Source: CAVPCY01 sp963702525 (GTDB lineage: Bacteria; Actinomycetota; Coriobacteriia; Anaerosomatales; PHET01). From it: a stretch of 64,000 bases of DNA. Below the pieces are notes generated by a model. That model was not told the DNA's origin. It ran no database searches and was given only the letters and a program-made list of their open reading frames with translations. The first letter of the stretch is position 1. Each line of letters starts with the position of its first letter. Both the position numbers and the translations under genes were made by a program. Below, in pieces: positions 46,097 to 54,882 of the stretch. Location: positions 124,001-188,000 of the forward strand of contig CAVPCY010000014.1 in NCBI GenBank assembly GCA_963702525.1. The letters run 5' to 3'.

Positions 46097-46540
46097 ATGA
46101 AGTACTCATACGACTATCCGAGACCGGCACTGTGCTGCGACACCGTCGTCTTCAGCGGGCCGGCGAGCGCGCGCAAGGTCCTGCTCGTGAGGCGGGCGTT
46201 CGAGCCGTTCAAGGGCTGCTGGGCGCTGCCCGGAGGTTTCGTCGACGAGGGGGAGCGCCCCGTCGAGGCGGCCCGCCGCGAGCTTGCCGAGGAAGCCGGG
46301 ATCATCTGGGAAGGGCCCATGGTGCCTGTGGGAGCGTTCGGCGACCCGGGGCGTGACCCGCGCGGCTGGACCGTCTCGGCGGCCTACCTTGCCGACATCG
46401 GGCTCGACGAACCGCTGGTGGCGGCTGGTGACGATGCGGCCGACGCACGATGGTTCTTCGCCGACGAGCCACCGGCGGAACTCGCGTTCGACCACGACGA
46501 GATGCTCGCCGCTGCTATGTGGCGGCTCAGGTGCCTGTAG
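46097..46540 (+). CDS. Nudix hydrolase
   Basis: A 147-residue protein from ATG 46097. The Nudix box reads GGFVDEGERP followed by VEAARRELAEEAGI, matching Gx5Ex7REUxEExGU. DTVVFSGPASARKVLLVRRA precedes it. DPRGWTVSAAYLADI resembles ADP-ribose pyrophosphatase and NrtR-type Nudix domains, but there is no DNA-binding extension. Likely cleaves a nucleoside diphosphate derivative. The next genes on the strand are a small membrane protein and metH. Confidence 0.88.
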   Translation: MKYSYDYPRPALCCDTVVFSGPASARKVLLVRRAFEPFKGCWALPGGFVDEGERPVEAARRELAEEAGIIWEGPMVPVGAFGDPGRDPRGWTVSAAYLADIGLDEPLVAAGDDAADARWFFADEPPAELAFDHDEMLAAAMWRLRCL

Positions 46541-46579
46541 CCCCGTCGCGTCGATAGGGCTCGATCGAGAGGGCATGCG

Positions 46580-46957
46580 GTGTACTTCGGCTATGAGGCG
46601 ATGTGGACTTTCACGTTCGTCCCGATCGCGTTTGTCTTGGTGATGGTGGTGGGCATCGCGCTTGGGTTGGTGTACGCCGTGGGGGCGGCGCGCGGCAAGC
46701 AGGCTGCAGCGCGCTACACGCAGGCGTGGACGATCGTGTTTCTCGTCGGCGGTGCGGTCAACCTGGCCTACGCGGTCCTCTCAGGCCAGTGGGCGGCGTT
46801 CATCTCGGCGTACGGCTGGATTCCGATCATCGAGATGGGTTTGCTCGCCGCGATGTTCATCGCGGGTATGTGGATGATGGCGGCAAGCTACGTTGGAGAG
46901 AAGCCGCGCCAAGGTCGCGGCGCGGGCGAGCGGGGAGACGATAGTACCGATGCCTGA
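46580..46957 (+). CDS. Small membrane protein of unknown function
   Basis: GTG 46580 starts a 125-residue protein with three hydrophobic segments: VPIAFVLVMVVGIALGLVYA, WTIVFLVGGAVNLAYAVL and IPIIEMGLLAAMFIAGMWMM. A charged glycine-rich tail (EKPRQGRGAGERGDD) follows. It overlaps the metH start by eight bases. I do not recognise a family; the overlap hints at cotranscription with methionine synthase. Confidence 0.6.
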   Translation: MYFGYEAMWTFTFVPIAFVLVMVVGIALGLVYAVGAARGKQAAARYTQAWTIVFLVGGAVNLAYAVLSGQWAAFISAYGWIPIIEMGLLAAMFIAGMWMMAASYVGEKPRQGRGAGERGDDSTDA

Positions 46958-49382
46958 CGTGATGAGACGACTCGGCACCGAGATGCTCGTACTGGACGGC
47001 GCCATGGGCACGATGCTGCAGCGCGCCGGCATGCCGGCAGGCGAGTGCCCCGAGCTGCTCAACGTCACGGCTCCGGAGATGGTCGGGCCGGTGCTCGACC
47101 TCTACAAGCTGGCGGGCTCGGACTGCTGCATCACGAACACTTTCGGGGGATCGGCGCCCAAGCTCGGCGAGTACGGGCTCGCCGACCGCGTCGAAGAGCT
47201 CAACCGCGCTGCGGTGCGCATCGCGCGGCAGACCGGCGCGCCGCACATCCTTGCGGACATGGGGCCTACCGGCCTGGTGATGGAGCCACTCGGCCCCGCG
47301 ACCTTCGACGAGGTCTTCTCGGCGTTTGCGCAGCAGGCCGCCGCGTTGGCTGCCGAGAACCCCGACGCCATCTTGATAGAGACGATGACCGACATCGCCG
47401 AGGCGCGCTGCGCGGTGCTCGCCGCGAAGAGCGTCACCGACCTGCCGGTCATCGCCAGCTGCACCTTCGGGCTCAACGGGCGGATGGACCTTTCCGGCAC
47501 GGAGCCTGAGACCGCTGCGGTGATCCTCGAGGCTGCGGGCGCCGACGCCGTTGGGCTGAACTGCGGCCTGGGTCCCGAGCAGATGCTGCCTCTCGCCGCG
47601 CGGATGGTCGGCGCGACTCAGCTTCCGGTGGTCGCGCAGCCGAACGCGGGGCTGCCTCATCTCGACGATGACGGACGGACGGTCTTTCCGGGAACGCCCG
47701 ACGAGATGGGTGCGTTCGCGTGGGCGGCTCGCGAGGCGGGCGTTGCAGCGATCGGGTCGTGCTGCGGTTCGTCCCCGTCGTTCACCGGCGCCATCGCCGA
47801 CGCCATCGCGGACCGCGATATCGTCGATGTGGCGGATCGCGGACTTGCCGGGACCGTGCTTGCGGGGCCGCGCAAGATCGTGGCGATCGGCGAGGGCCAG
47901 CCGCTGCGCATCATCGGTGAGCGCATCAATCCGACCGGCAAACCGGCGCTCAAGGAATCGCTGCTTGCCGGTTCGATGAGCGTGGTGCGGGCGTACGCCG
48001 CCGAGCAGCAGTCGGCCGGCGCCGACTTGCTCGACGTGAACGTGGGCGCAGCCGGAGTGGACGCCGTAGCAGCGCTGCCGGCGGCGGTTCTCGCGTGCGT
48101 CGCTACGAGCGAGTTGCCACTTGTGATCGACACGACCGATACGGCTGCTCTCGAGGCGGCGTTGCGGGTCTACCCCGGGCGCGCGCTCATCAACAGCGTG
48201 AACGGCGGGGCGGAGTCGCTCGACTCGGTGCTGCCGCTTGCCCGCCGCTATGGCGCCGCGGTAGTGGTGCTGGCGCTCGACGATGCCGGGATTCCCGAAG
48301 CTGCCCCCGACCGCATGGCCGTCGTGGAGCGCGTGCGGGCCAAGGCGCGCGCGTGGGGGCTTGATGACACCAGCCTCGTCGTGGACGCGCTCGTCATGAC
48401 CGCGGCAACCGATGCCGAGGCGCCGGCGGTCACTCTCGAGACGCTTCGGCTGGCACATGCGGCCGGGCTCTCCACAGTGCTCGGCGTTTCGAACGTCTCG
48501 CACGGCCTGCCAGACAGAGCGGTGCTGAATGCGGCGTTCGTCGAGGCCGCTGCAGCGGCCGGTCTGGACGCCGCCATCGCGAACCCCGGCGACGCGGTGG
48601 TGATGCAGGCGGCTGCCATCGTGTCGCCGGCTCGGGTCGCCGGGGACGCGATCGACCCTCACGGCGAAGCGTGGCCCGCATGGCAGGCCACCTACGCGCA
48701 GGCGCTGGTCAAGGCATCCGCCGGGGTGATCTCGACAGTGGCGCCGGCGGACGAGACGGCTGCGGCCGATCCCGCAGCCGAGCTTGAAGCCGCGGTGCTT
48801 CGCGGTGACGCCGAGGCAGCCCCGGCTCTGGCCGACGCCGTGATCGAGGCAGGCACCGCCGCCGAGGACGTCATCGGCAGCGTACTCACGCCGGCCATCC
48901 AAAGGCTCGGGGACGCGTATGGCCGAGGAGAGGTGTTCCTGCCGCAGATGATGGTCGCTGCTGAGGCGATGAAGGCGGCGGTCACTCGGGTCAAGCAGCG
49001 CCTGCCGGAGGGCGGAGCCGGCTCCTCGGCGGGCAGGGTAGCTTTCGCGACCGTCAAGGGCGACATCCACTCGATCGGCAAGGACATCTGCGTCTCTCTG
49101 CTCGAGAGCCAGGGTTTCGACGTCGACGACCTCGGGGTCGACGTCGCCCTCGAGCGTGTCGTATCCGCAGCGCGAGACGCTGACGCCGTGTGCTTGTCGG
49201 CCCTGATGACCACGACCCTGCCCGCTATGCGCGACACGATCGCGGCCGTTCGCGAGGCGTCTCCAGACGTCCCCGTGTTCGTGGGAGGCGCTGTTGTCAC
49301 TGCGGAGTGGGCGGAGTCTGTGGGCGCGGGCTACTCAGCCGATGCACCCGGCTGTGTTGAGGCGGTGCGGGGGGCCATCTAG
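46950..49382 (+). CDS. metH: Short cobalamin-dependent methionine synthase (no reactivation domain)
   Basis: An 810-residue three-domain protein. Residues 1-295 form the homocysteine S-methyltransferase barrel, with LDGAMGTMLQRAG and zinc cysteines in GLNCGLGP and GSCCGSSP. Residues about 310-575 are the pterin-binding barrel (IIGERINPTGKPALKESLLA). From about 590 come the cap and B12-binding domains, with GDIHSIGKDI providing the cobalt-ligand His (DxHxxG). The AdoMet-binding activation domain of E. coli MetH is missing, as in short MetH forms that need a separate reactivating protein. It methylates homocysteine using methyl-tetrahydrofolate; metV and metF lie 1 kb downstream. Confidence 0.92.
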   Translation: MPDVMRRLGTEMLVLDGAMGTMLQRAGMPAGECPELLNVTAPEMVGPVLDLYKLAGSDCCITNTFGGSAPKLGEYGLADRVEELNRAAVRIARQTGAPHILADMGPTGLVMEPLGPATFDEVFSAFAQQAAALAAENPDAILIETMTDIAEARCAVLAAKSVTDLPVIASCTFGLNGRMDLSGTEPETAAVILEAAGADAVGLNCGLGPEQMLPLAARMVGATQLPVVAQPNAGLPHLDDDGRTVFPGTPDEMGAFAWAAREAGVAAIGSCCGSSPSFTGAIADAIADRDIVDVADRGLAGTVLAGPRKIVAIGEGQPLRIIGERINPTGKPALKESLLAGSMSVVRAYAAEQQSAGADLLDVNVGAAGVDAVAALPAAVLACVATSELPLVIDTTDTAALEAALRVYPGRALINSVNGGAESLDSVLPLARRYGAAVVVLALDDAGIPEAAPDRMAVVERVRAKARAWGLDDTSLVVDALVMTAATDAEAPAVTLETLRLAHAAGLSTVLGVSNVSHGLPDRAVLNAAFVEAAAAAGLDAAIANPGDAVVMQAAAIVSPARVAGDAIDPHGEAWPAWQATYAQALVKASAGVISTVAPADETAAADPAAELEAAVLRGDAEAAPALADAVIEAGTAAEDVIGSVLTPAIQRLGDAYGRGEVFLPQMMVAAEAMKAAVTRVKQRLPEGGAGSSAGRVAFATVKGDIHSIGKDICVSLLESQGFDVDDLGVDVALERVVSAARDADAVCLSALMTTTLPAMRDTIAAVREASPDVPVFVGGAVVTAEWAESVGAGYSADAPGCVEAVRGAI

Positions 49383-49844
49383 CAGGGCGAATTCTGCCTC
49401 TTCGCCGCTCCCGGGGTCGCTCGTCGGGCGATGTCGTGGCACGTTCCCAGTGTGCTCCGTCCGATTTGGGCACTCTGGCCCTGCGCGCCTTGGCGCGTCA
49501 CGACTACAACAAGGCTGACAGGCTGACGGTGCCTCCCGTCGTCAACCTGCCGGGTCAAGAGACGGGCACCCGAGTGGCAACTCCCGTCGGTCAGGTCGAT
49601 CTGGTTCCGACGCCTGCCGACGCGCTGGATGTGGACCTCTCACGCCCGGTCCACTTCGGTCGCAGTCTCCTTCTTCGGGCAGCAGCGTCGTCTCCGCGGG
49701 TGGCCTGGTGGGCCAAGGCGGCTATGTCGACGCGTCGGTGTTCCGCATCCCAGGAGTGACGCTCCAACGAAGCCAGGTGTTCGATGTAGGGGCTCTTGCG
49801 GAGTTGAGCGCCTCGGCGGCAAGCGGAAGGAGGATCGAGGACGT
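49383..49844 (+). other. Gap with scrambled coding-like sequence, no product recognised
   Basis: Short stretches look like protein in changing frames: VVNLPGQETGTRVATPVGQV and PTPADALDVDLSRPVHFG in one, then VGQGGYVDASVFRIPGVTLQ and FDVGALAELSASAASG in another. No start with a clear ribosome site and no known motif is visible. It may be a broken gene or inserted sequence upstream of the wecB fragment. Confidence 0.4.
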
Positions 49845-50301
49845 CAAAGAGCATGCGCAGCGTGTGTCGTGCGGCTCGCCGACTGGCCGAGGACGCCCCG
49901 ACATCCACGTGCTGTTCTCGGTACACCTCAACCCCGAGACCAGGCGGCCGCCAACGAGATCCTCGGCGGCGTCGAGGCGTGACCCTGATGAAGCCGGTCG
50001 ACTACCTGCCCTTCGTGAACCTGATGAAGGCGTCCACGCTGATTCTGGCGGCATGCAGGAGGAGGCGCCCTCGCTGGGCAAGCCCGTGCTGGTGCTACGC
50101 GACTGCACCGAGCGCCCCGAAGCGGTCGACGCGGGAACGGTGCGGCTCGTGGGCACCGATACCGACACCATCGTGAACCAGGCCGGTCTGCTGCTCGACG
50201 ATCCGGCCGAGTACGACCGGATGTCGCATGCGTCCAACCCCTACGGAGACGGCCACGCGGCAGAGCGTATCGCCGAGGTGCTCGCTCAGCAGTTACTCTA
50301 G
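49845..50301 (+). pseudogene. 3' fragment of UDP-N-acetylglucosamine 2-epimerase (WecB-type)
   Basis: From about 49850 the sequence matches the end of WecB/MnaA in pieces: RAARRLAEDA, then PDIHVLFSVHLNP, VDYLPFVNLMKASTL, GGMQEEAPSLGKPVLVLRD, ERPEAVDAGTVRLVGTD and SNPYGDGHAAERI. The epimerase interconverts UDP-GlcNAc and UDP-ManNAc for wall polymers. About two thirds of the protein, including the HRREN loop, is missing, and the TDSGG motif has lost about ten bases between two CTG copies (near 50045-50050). At least three frame changes occur. It sits between metH and metV, where it has no metabolic logic. Confidence 0.7.
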
Positions 50302-50382
50302 AGACGTGCGCTCGCCCTAGCCTGCCGAGACGCGCCGGGGTCTCAGCGCGTCCAGGTCGCATCGAATCACGAGGAACAACAG

Positions 50383-51051
50383 ATGATCATCACCAAGCCA
50401 CGCGACTGGAGTCGCATCAAGCGCAACCTCGAGAGCATCGGGGCCAAGCGCGTCTTCCTCATGGGCTGCGGTCAGTGCGCGACCGTGGCGGGCACCGGCG
50501 GCGAGAAGGAGCTCCTGCAGGCCAAGGCCAAGCTCGAGCAGGACGGGTACGAGGTCACCGGCTGGGCCGTTGGCGAGGTCGCCTGCCATCTGGGGGGCAC
50601 CAAGCTCGAGACGCGCAAGAACTCCGGCTCGGTGGATGCGGCCGACGCCATCCTGGTGCTCACGTGCGGTGCCGGCGTGCAGACCGTCGCCGACAGCGTG
50701 AACAAGCCCGTCTTTCCCGCGCTCGAGAGCGCGTTTCTCGGAACGGTCGTGCGACACGGCGTGTTCGAGGAGCGTTGCCAGACGTGCGGGGACTGCGTGC
50801 TGGACCTGACCGCCGGGATCTGCCCCGTGACGACGTGCCCCAAGGGGCTGCTCAACGGGCCGTGCGGCGGCATGTGGAACGGCAAGTGCGAGGTGCTCAC
50901 CGACCGGGAGTGCACGCACGTGCGCATCCACCGGCGCCTTGCCGAGCAGGGGCGGTCGAGCAAGTCGTCGCTGCCCCCCAAGGACTACTCGGCCAAGCGC
51001 GGCCCGGGCTCGCTCAACATGCGCGAACAGCGCAAGGGCGGCACGTCGTGA
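50383..51051 (+). CDS. metV: MetV, zinc/Fe-S partner of methylenetetrahydrofolate reductase
   Basis: A 222-residue cysteine-rich protein of the MTHFR C-terminal-domain family. It begins MIITKPRDWSRIKRNLESIG. FLMGCGQCATVAGTGG and VLTCGAGVQTVAD form the first half. The Cys-rich end has RCQTCGDCVLDLTAGICPV, CPKGLLNGPCGGMWNGKC and a final REC. In acetogens MetV pairs with MetF to make a methylene-THF reductase that can take electrons from ferredoxin or other carriers. Its stop overlaps the metF start (GTGA), so the pair is coupled. Confidence 0.88.
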   Translation: MIITKPRDWSRIKRNLESIGAKRVFLMGCGQCATVAGTGGEKELLQAKAKLEQDGYEVTGWAVGEVACHLGGTKLETRKNSGSVDAADAILVLTCGAGVQTVADSVNKPVFPALESAFLGTVVRHGVFEERCQTCGDCVLDLTAGICPVTTCPKGLLNGPCGGMWNGKCEVLTDRECTHVRIHRRLAEQGRSSKSSLPPKDYSAKRGPGSLNMREQRKGGTS

Positions 51052-51917
51052 GTCGGCTTCGGGACGCGCTGGAAGCGGGCGAGTTCGTCGTCACCGGCGA
51101 GGTCGCGCCGCCGCATGGCACCGACTACTCGGCGATGCTCGACAGCGTCCGTGTTCTGGGGCCGCATGTTCATGCGCTCAACGTCACCGATAACCAGGGG
51201 GCCACGCTGCACCTGAGCTCGATGGCGGCCTCGCGCAAGATACTCGACGCGGGCGTCGACCCGATCTTCCAGCAGACGTGCCGCGACCGTAACCGGCTGG
51301 CACTGCAGTCCGACCTGCTCGCGGCGTGGACGCAAGGGCTCGAGAACGTCCTGATCGTCACGGGCGACGATCCGCGAGGCGGCGACCACCCCGAGACCAA
51401 GGGCGTGTTCGACCTCGACTCGACGCAGCTGCTCTCGGTCGCGAGGGGGCTCAACGAGGGCCACGACATGACCGGCGCGGCCCTTTCGGGCGGTACCGAC
51501 TTCCTGCTCGGCGCTGCGATGTTTCCCGAGGCCGAGCCGTGGGAGATCCAGCTCGAGCGCACCGTCTCCAAGATCGAGGCCGGTGCCCGTTTCTTCCAGA
51601 CCCAGGCCGTCATGGACGTCGAGAAGTTCGCGCGCGCTGCGCAGGACCTGGAGCCGTACGGCGTGAAGCTCATCGCGGGCGTGCTCCTGCTCAAGAGCGG
51701 GCGCGTCGTCGACTTCATCAACGAGCGGCTGGCGGGCCTGATGGTGCCCGAACCGATCGGAGCCCGCATCAAGGGGGCGGCCGACCCGCTCGCCGAGTCG
51801 ATCGCGCTCGCGACCGAGCAGGTGCGCGAGCTGCGCGAGGTGGCGCACGGCGTCCACATCATGCCGCTCGGTGCCGACGATGCTGTCCCGCGCATCCTCG
51901 AGGGCGCCGGGCTGTAG
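51048..51917 (+). CDS. metF: Methylenetetrahydrofolate reductase
   Basis: GTG 51048 overlaps the metV stop. The 289-residue flavoprotein has FVVTGEVAPPHGTDYSAMLD, HALNVTDNQGATLHLSSMAA, QQTCRDRNRLALQSDLLAAW and NVLIVTGDDPRGGDHPETKG, the folate- and FAD-binding blocks. GARFFQTQAVMDVEKF follows. It reduces methylene-THF to methyl-THF, the substrate of the metH product. The pairing with metV suggests a non-NADH electron donor and perhaps a Wood-Ljungdahl methyl branch; no acetyl-CoA synthase genes are in this window. Confidence 0.92.
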   Translation: MSRLRDALEAGEFVVTGEVAPPHGTDYSAMLDSVRVLGPHVHALNVTDNQGATLHLSSMAASRKILDAGVDPIFQQTCRDRNRLALQSDLLAAWTQGLENVLIVTGDDPRGGDHPETKGVFDLDSTQLLSVARGLNEGHDMTGAALSGGTDFLLGAAMFPEAEPWEIQLERTVSKIEAGARFFQTQAVMDVEKFARAAQDLEPYGVKLIAGVLLLKSGRVVDFINERLAGLMVPEPIGARIKGAADPLAESIALATEQVRELREVAHGVHIMPLGADDAVPRILEGAGL

Positions 51918-52015
51918 GCACTCGCTGTGCGTCAGGCTGGTTTCGCCGCGATGCATCGGTGCTAGACTACGGCGCACATCTGTCATGTGATTGAAGTGCA
52001 TCCTCGGAGGATTCC

Positions 52016-53397
52016 ATGCGTATCGCGGTACTCGGCGGCGGTCCTGGCGGCTACTCGGCAGCCTTCGAAGCGGCTCGGCTCGGCGCCGACGTCGTGCTCG
52101 TGGAGCGCGAGCGGCTCGGCGGCACGTGCTTGAACTGGGGCTGCATCCCCACCAAGACCATCCTGCGCTCGGCGCACATCGTGGGGGACACGCGTCATGC
52201 CGCCGAGTACGGCCTGAAGGCGTCGCCAGCGACCGTCGACACCGACGCGCTGCGACTCCGCAAGGAGGCTGTCGTCGACGAGCTCGTCGGCCAGGTCGAG
52301 GGGCAAGCCAAGCGGCTCAAGGTCGAGGTGGTCCTCGGCGAGGGCCGGCTGACAGCGCCAAAGACCATCGAGGTCGCGCTGTACCGACGGCGGGACGCGC
52401 ACGGTCGACGCCGATGCGGTCATCCTCGCGACCGGCTCGATTCCCGTGCTGCTGCCCTCGATCGATCATTCGCTCGACGCGGTGTGGACGAGCGACGAGG
52501 CGACCGCGCTCAAGGCGATCCCGTCCGAGGTGCTCATCATCGGCGGCGGCGTGATCGGGCTCGAGTTTGCCGACGCGTACGCCAACTTCGGCTCGTCGGT
52601 GCACGTGGTCGAGCTGACCCCGAGCGTGCTGCCGGGAAACGACAAGCGCGTCCAGCGTGAGGCCCAGAAGGCGCTCGAGGAGCTCGGAGTGCGCTTCCAC
52701 CTGGGTCTCGCGGTCGACAGCGTCGCGCAAAGCGGCGAGCGAGTCGTCGCCACGCTGACGGATGGAAGCACCATCGAGGTCGACGTCGTACTCTCCGCTC
52801 CCGGCCGCCGGCCCAACGGGCTGGGCTTCGGCTTCGAGGAGGCCGGCATCGAGATGGATCGCGCCGCGGTCAAGGTCGACTCGGCGTATCGCACGAGCCA
52901 GCCGGGCGTCTACGCGATCGGCGATCTCATCGGCGGGATGATGCTCGCGCACGTCGCCGAGGCGGAAGGGGAGGCGGCCGCCCGCAACGCCGTCGCTGAG
53001 CTCTCCGGTGACGAGCCGACCGCGAGCGTCGACCTTAGCTGTGTGCCGGCCGCGGTCTACACCGAGCCGGGTATCGGCGTCGTGGGCATGAGCCGGGACT
53101 CGGCCAAGGAGCAACGGGCTCGACGCGATCCAGGCGGTCATGAAGTTCGCGGGCAACGGCAAGGCGCTCGCCGAGGGGCACGCCGAGGGATTCGTGCAGA
53201 TCGTCGCCGAGAAGGGCACGGGCAGGATCCTCGGCGCTCAGATCGTCGGCCCCGGTGCCGCCGAGCTCATCCAGGAGATCAGCGTTCCGATGAGCGCGGG
53301 CATGACGGTTCAGCAGGTGGGCCACTCGGTATTCGGCCACCCGACGCTCTCCGAGGTCATCAAGTTCGCGTGCCTCGAGGCGGCTGGCAAGGTCTGA
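52016..53397 (+). CDS. lpdA: Dihydrolipoamide dehydrogenase, two frameshifts
   Basis: ATG 52016 follows CGGAGG. FAD-binding AVLGGGPGGYSAAFEAARLG and the redox disulfide GGTCLNWGCIPTK lead. A break near 52385 precedes DADAVILATGSIP and IIGGGVIGLEFADAYANFG, the NAD domain. YAIGDLIGGMMLAHVAEAEG follows. A second break near 53115 precedes MKFAGNGKALAEGHAEGF and FGHPTLSE, which holds the active-site His-Glu. It reoxidises lipoyl groups of 2-oxo-acid dehydrogenases or the glycine cleavage H-protein. lipA downstream agrees with a lipoate-dependent role. Confidence 0.9.
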
Positions 53398-53400
53398 AGG

Positions 53401-53949
53401 CTATGCTGCGCTCCTGAGCACGGCCGCCCCGATTCCGAGCGCGAAGGTCACCACGAAGACCTGCAAACCCGACCAGATCACCGCCGAGCGGTCCGGCGCG
53501 TCGAGCGAGATCGCGCAGCGCAGCGCCATCGCCGCGACGCCGAGCCAGAACGGCACAGAGAGGCCACCCCACAGGGTTTGCGCCAGCCACTCGCGTACCG
53601 GTGCGAGCGCAGCGGCACTGAGCTGCGCGTCGCCGGGCAGCAGCCACGCGGCCAGCGACTCGAAGCAAACGAGCAGCACCGCAGGGAACACCACCACGAG
53701 AGCGGTGCGCACAGCCCGGCCGCGAGCCCGAGCACCCATCCGCAGCGCCAAGAGGGCGCCTACCACCATCGCGGCGGCCATCAGAGGTACCACGAGCACG
53801 AGCTCGACCAAGGGCACCATCAGGCCGAGGAGCAGCAGTCCGCACAGGGCCACGAAGGCGTGCCACACGGTCCTCAGCCATGGGAACCGAACCGGCGTCG
53901 CACTCGCGTCCACTGCGTCCCCCCGTCGCCTGTGGGCCATCGTCCGCAT
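53401..53949 (-). CDS. Hypothetical membrane protein
   Basis: A protein of about 182 residues with four to five hydrophobic segments: HAFVALCGLLLLGLMVPLVE, VVPLMAAAMVVGALLALRMG, ALVVVFPAVLLVCFESLAAW, VPFWLGVAAMALRCAI and VIWSGLQVFVVTFALGIGAA. The start is uncertain: ATG 53949 or ATG 53940, neither with a clear ribosome site. Divergent from lipA by about 15 bases and convergent with lpd. Unrecognised; possibly a membrane accessory protein. Confidence 0.6.
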   Translation of the reverse strand: MRTMAHRRRGDAVDASATPVRFPWLRTVWHAFVALCGLLLLGLMVPLVELVLVVPLMAAAMVVGALLALRMGARARGRAVRTALVVVFPAVLLVCFESLAAWLLPGDAQLSAAALAPVREWLAQTLWGGLSVPFWLGVAAMALRCAISLDAPDRSAVIWSGLQVFVVTFALGIGAAVLRSAA

Positions 53950-53964
53950 GGTACCATCGCGCCC

Positions 53965-54882
53965 ATGAGCCCCGAGCCGAAGCCACAAGCACCCGCCTAC
54001 TCGCACGGCTCAGCCGGCACCGCACGCCGCCTGCCCGTCTGGCTGCGACGTCCGATAGCGCGCACGGGAACCTACGCCGACGTCGACGGCGTTCTGGCCG
54101 AGCTGAACCTCAACACGGTGTGCCGAAGCGCGAAGTGCCCCAACCGCGGGGAGTGCTTCAGCGAAGGGACCGCGACGTTTCTCATCATGGGTGACGTGTG
54201 CACGCGCGACTGCCGGTTCTGCGCCGTCGATTCGCGCGTCCCCGCACCACTCGACCCGGCGGAGCCACAGCGGGTCGCCGAGGCCGCTCGGCGGATGGGG
54301 CTGACCCACGTCGTGATCACGTCGGTGACGCGCGACGATGTGTCCGACGGTGGCGCGGCGCACTTCGCCGAGACGATCCGGGCGGTGCGATCGGTGCTTC
54401 CCGAAGCTGCCGTCGAGGTGCTCACCAGCGACTTCGCCGGCGATCTGGCGAGCGTCGACATCGTTGCAGGAGCGCTGCCCGACGTCTTCAACCACAATCT
54501 CGAGACGGTTCCACGACTCTATCCCGAGGTGCGCCCACAGGCCGAGTACGCCCGGTCGCTCGAGGTGCTCGAGCACGTCAGCGCCGCCCACCCGGAGATC
54601 CCCACCAAGTCCGGCCTGATGCTGGGGCTCGGTGAGACGACCGCCGAGGTGCTGGCCGTGCTCGGCGACCTGCGCGAGGTCGGGGTGAGCATGCTGACGC
54701 TCGGACAGTACCTGAGGCCCAGCCCGGCGCATCTGCCGGTGGCTGAGTTCGTCGAGCCTTCCACCTTCGCCGAGATGGCGCGCGAGGCGTACCGACTCGG
54801 TTTCAGCGCGGTCGCGAGCGCGCCGTTCGTGCGCTCCAGCTACCATGCGGGCGAGCTGTCCGAGAAGCGCGGCGAGGACTAG
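53965..54882 (+). CDS. lipA: Lipoyl synthase
   Basis: A 305-residue radical-SAM enzyme. CRSAKCPNRGEC is the auxiliary-cluster motif (CxxxxCxxxxxC) and CTRDCRFC the SAM-binding CxxxCxxC. RLPVWLRRP precedes them, and VITSVTRDDVSDGGAAHFAE, NHNLETVPRLYPEVRP and KSGLMLGLGET are the other conserved blocks. The C-terminal RSSYHAGE supplies the serine ligand of the auxiliary cluster. It inserts two sulfurs into octanoyl groups. Stop codon TAG at 54880 overlaps the convergent cyclase stop within CTAG. Confidence 0.96.
   Translation: MSPEPKPQAPAYSHGSAGTARRLPVWLRRPIARTGTYADVDGVLAELNLNTVCRSAKCPNRGECFSEGTATFLIMGDVCTRDCRFCAVDSRVPAPLDPAEPQRVAEAARRMGLTHVVITSVTRDDVSDGGAAHFAETIRAVRSVLPEAAVEVLTSDFAGDLASVDIVAGALPDVFNHNLETVPRLYPEVRPQAEYARSLEVLEHVSAAHPEIPTKSGLMLGLGETTAEVLAVLGDLREVGVSMLTLGQYLRPSPAHLPVAEFVEPSTFAEMAREAYRLGFSAVASAPFVRSSYHAGELSEKRGED

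Noticed and set aside
46857..49070. A 737-codon open frame on the minus strand opposite metH
   Set aside because: Antisense shadow of a GC-rich gene: very rich in Arg, His and Asp, no motifs, and metH on the other strand is unambiguous.
50329..50352. GACGCGC...GCGCGTC inverted repeat between the wecB fragment and metV as a terminator
   Set aside because: Seven pairs of CG-rich sequence are expected by chance at this GC content, and an alternative pairing competes with it.
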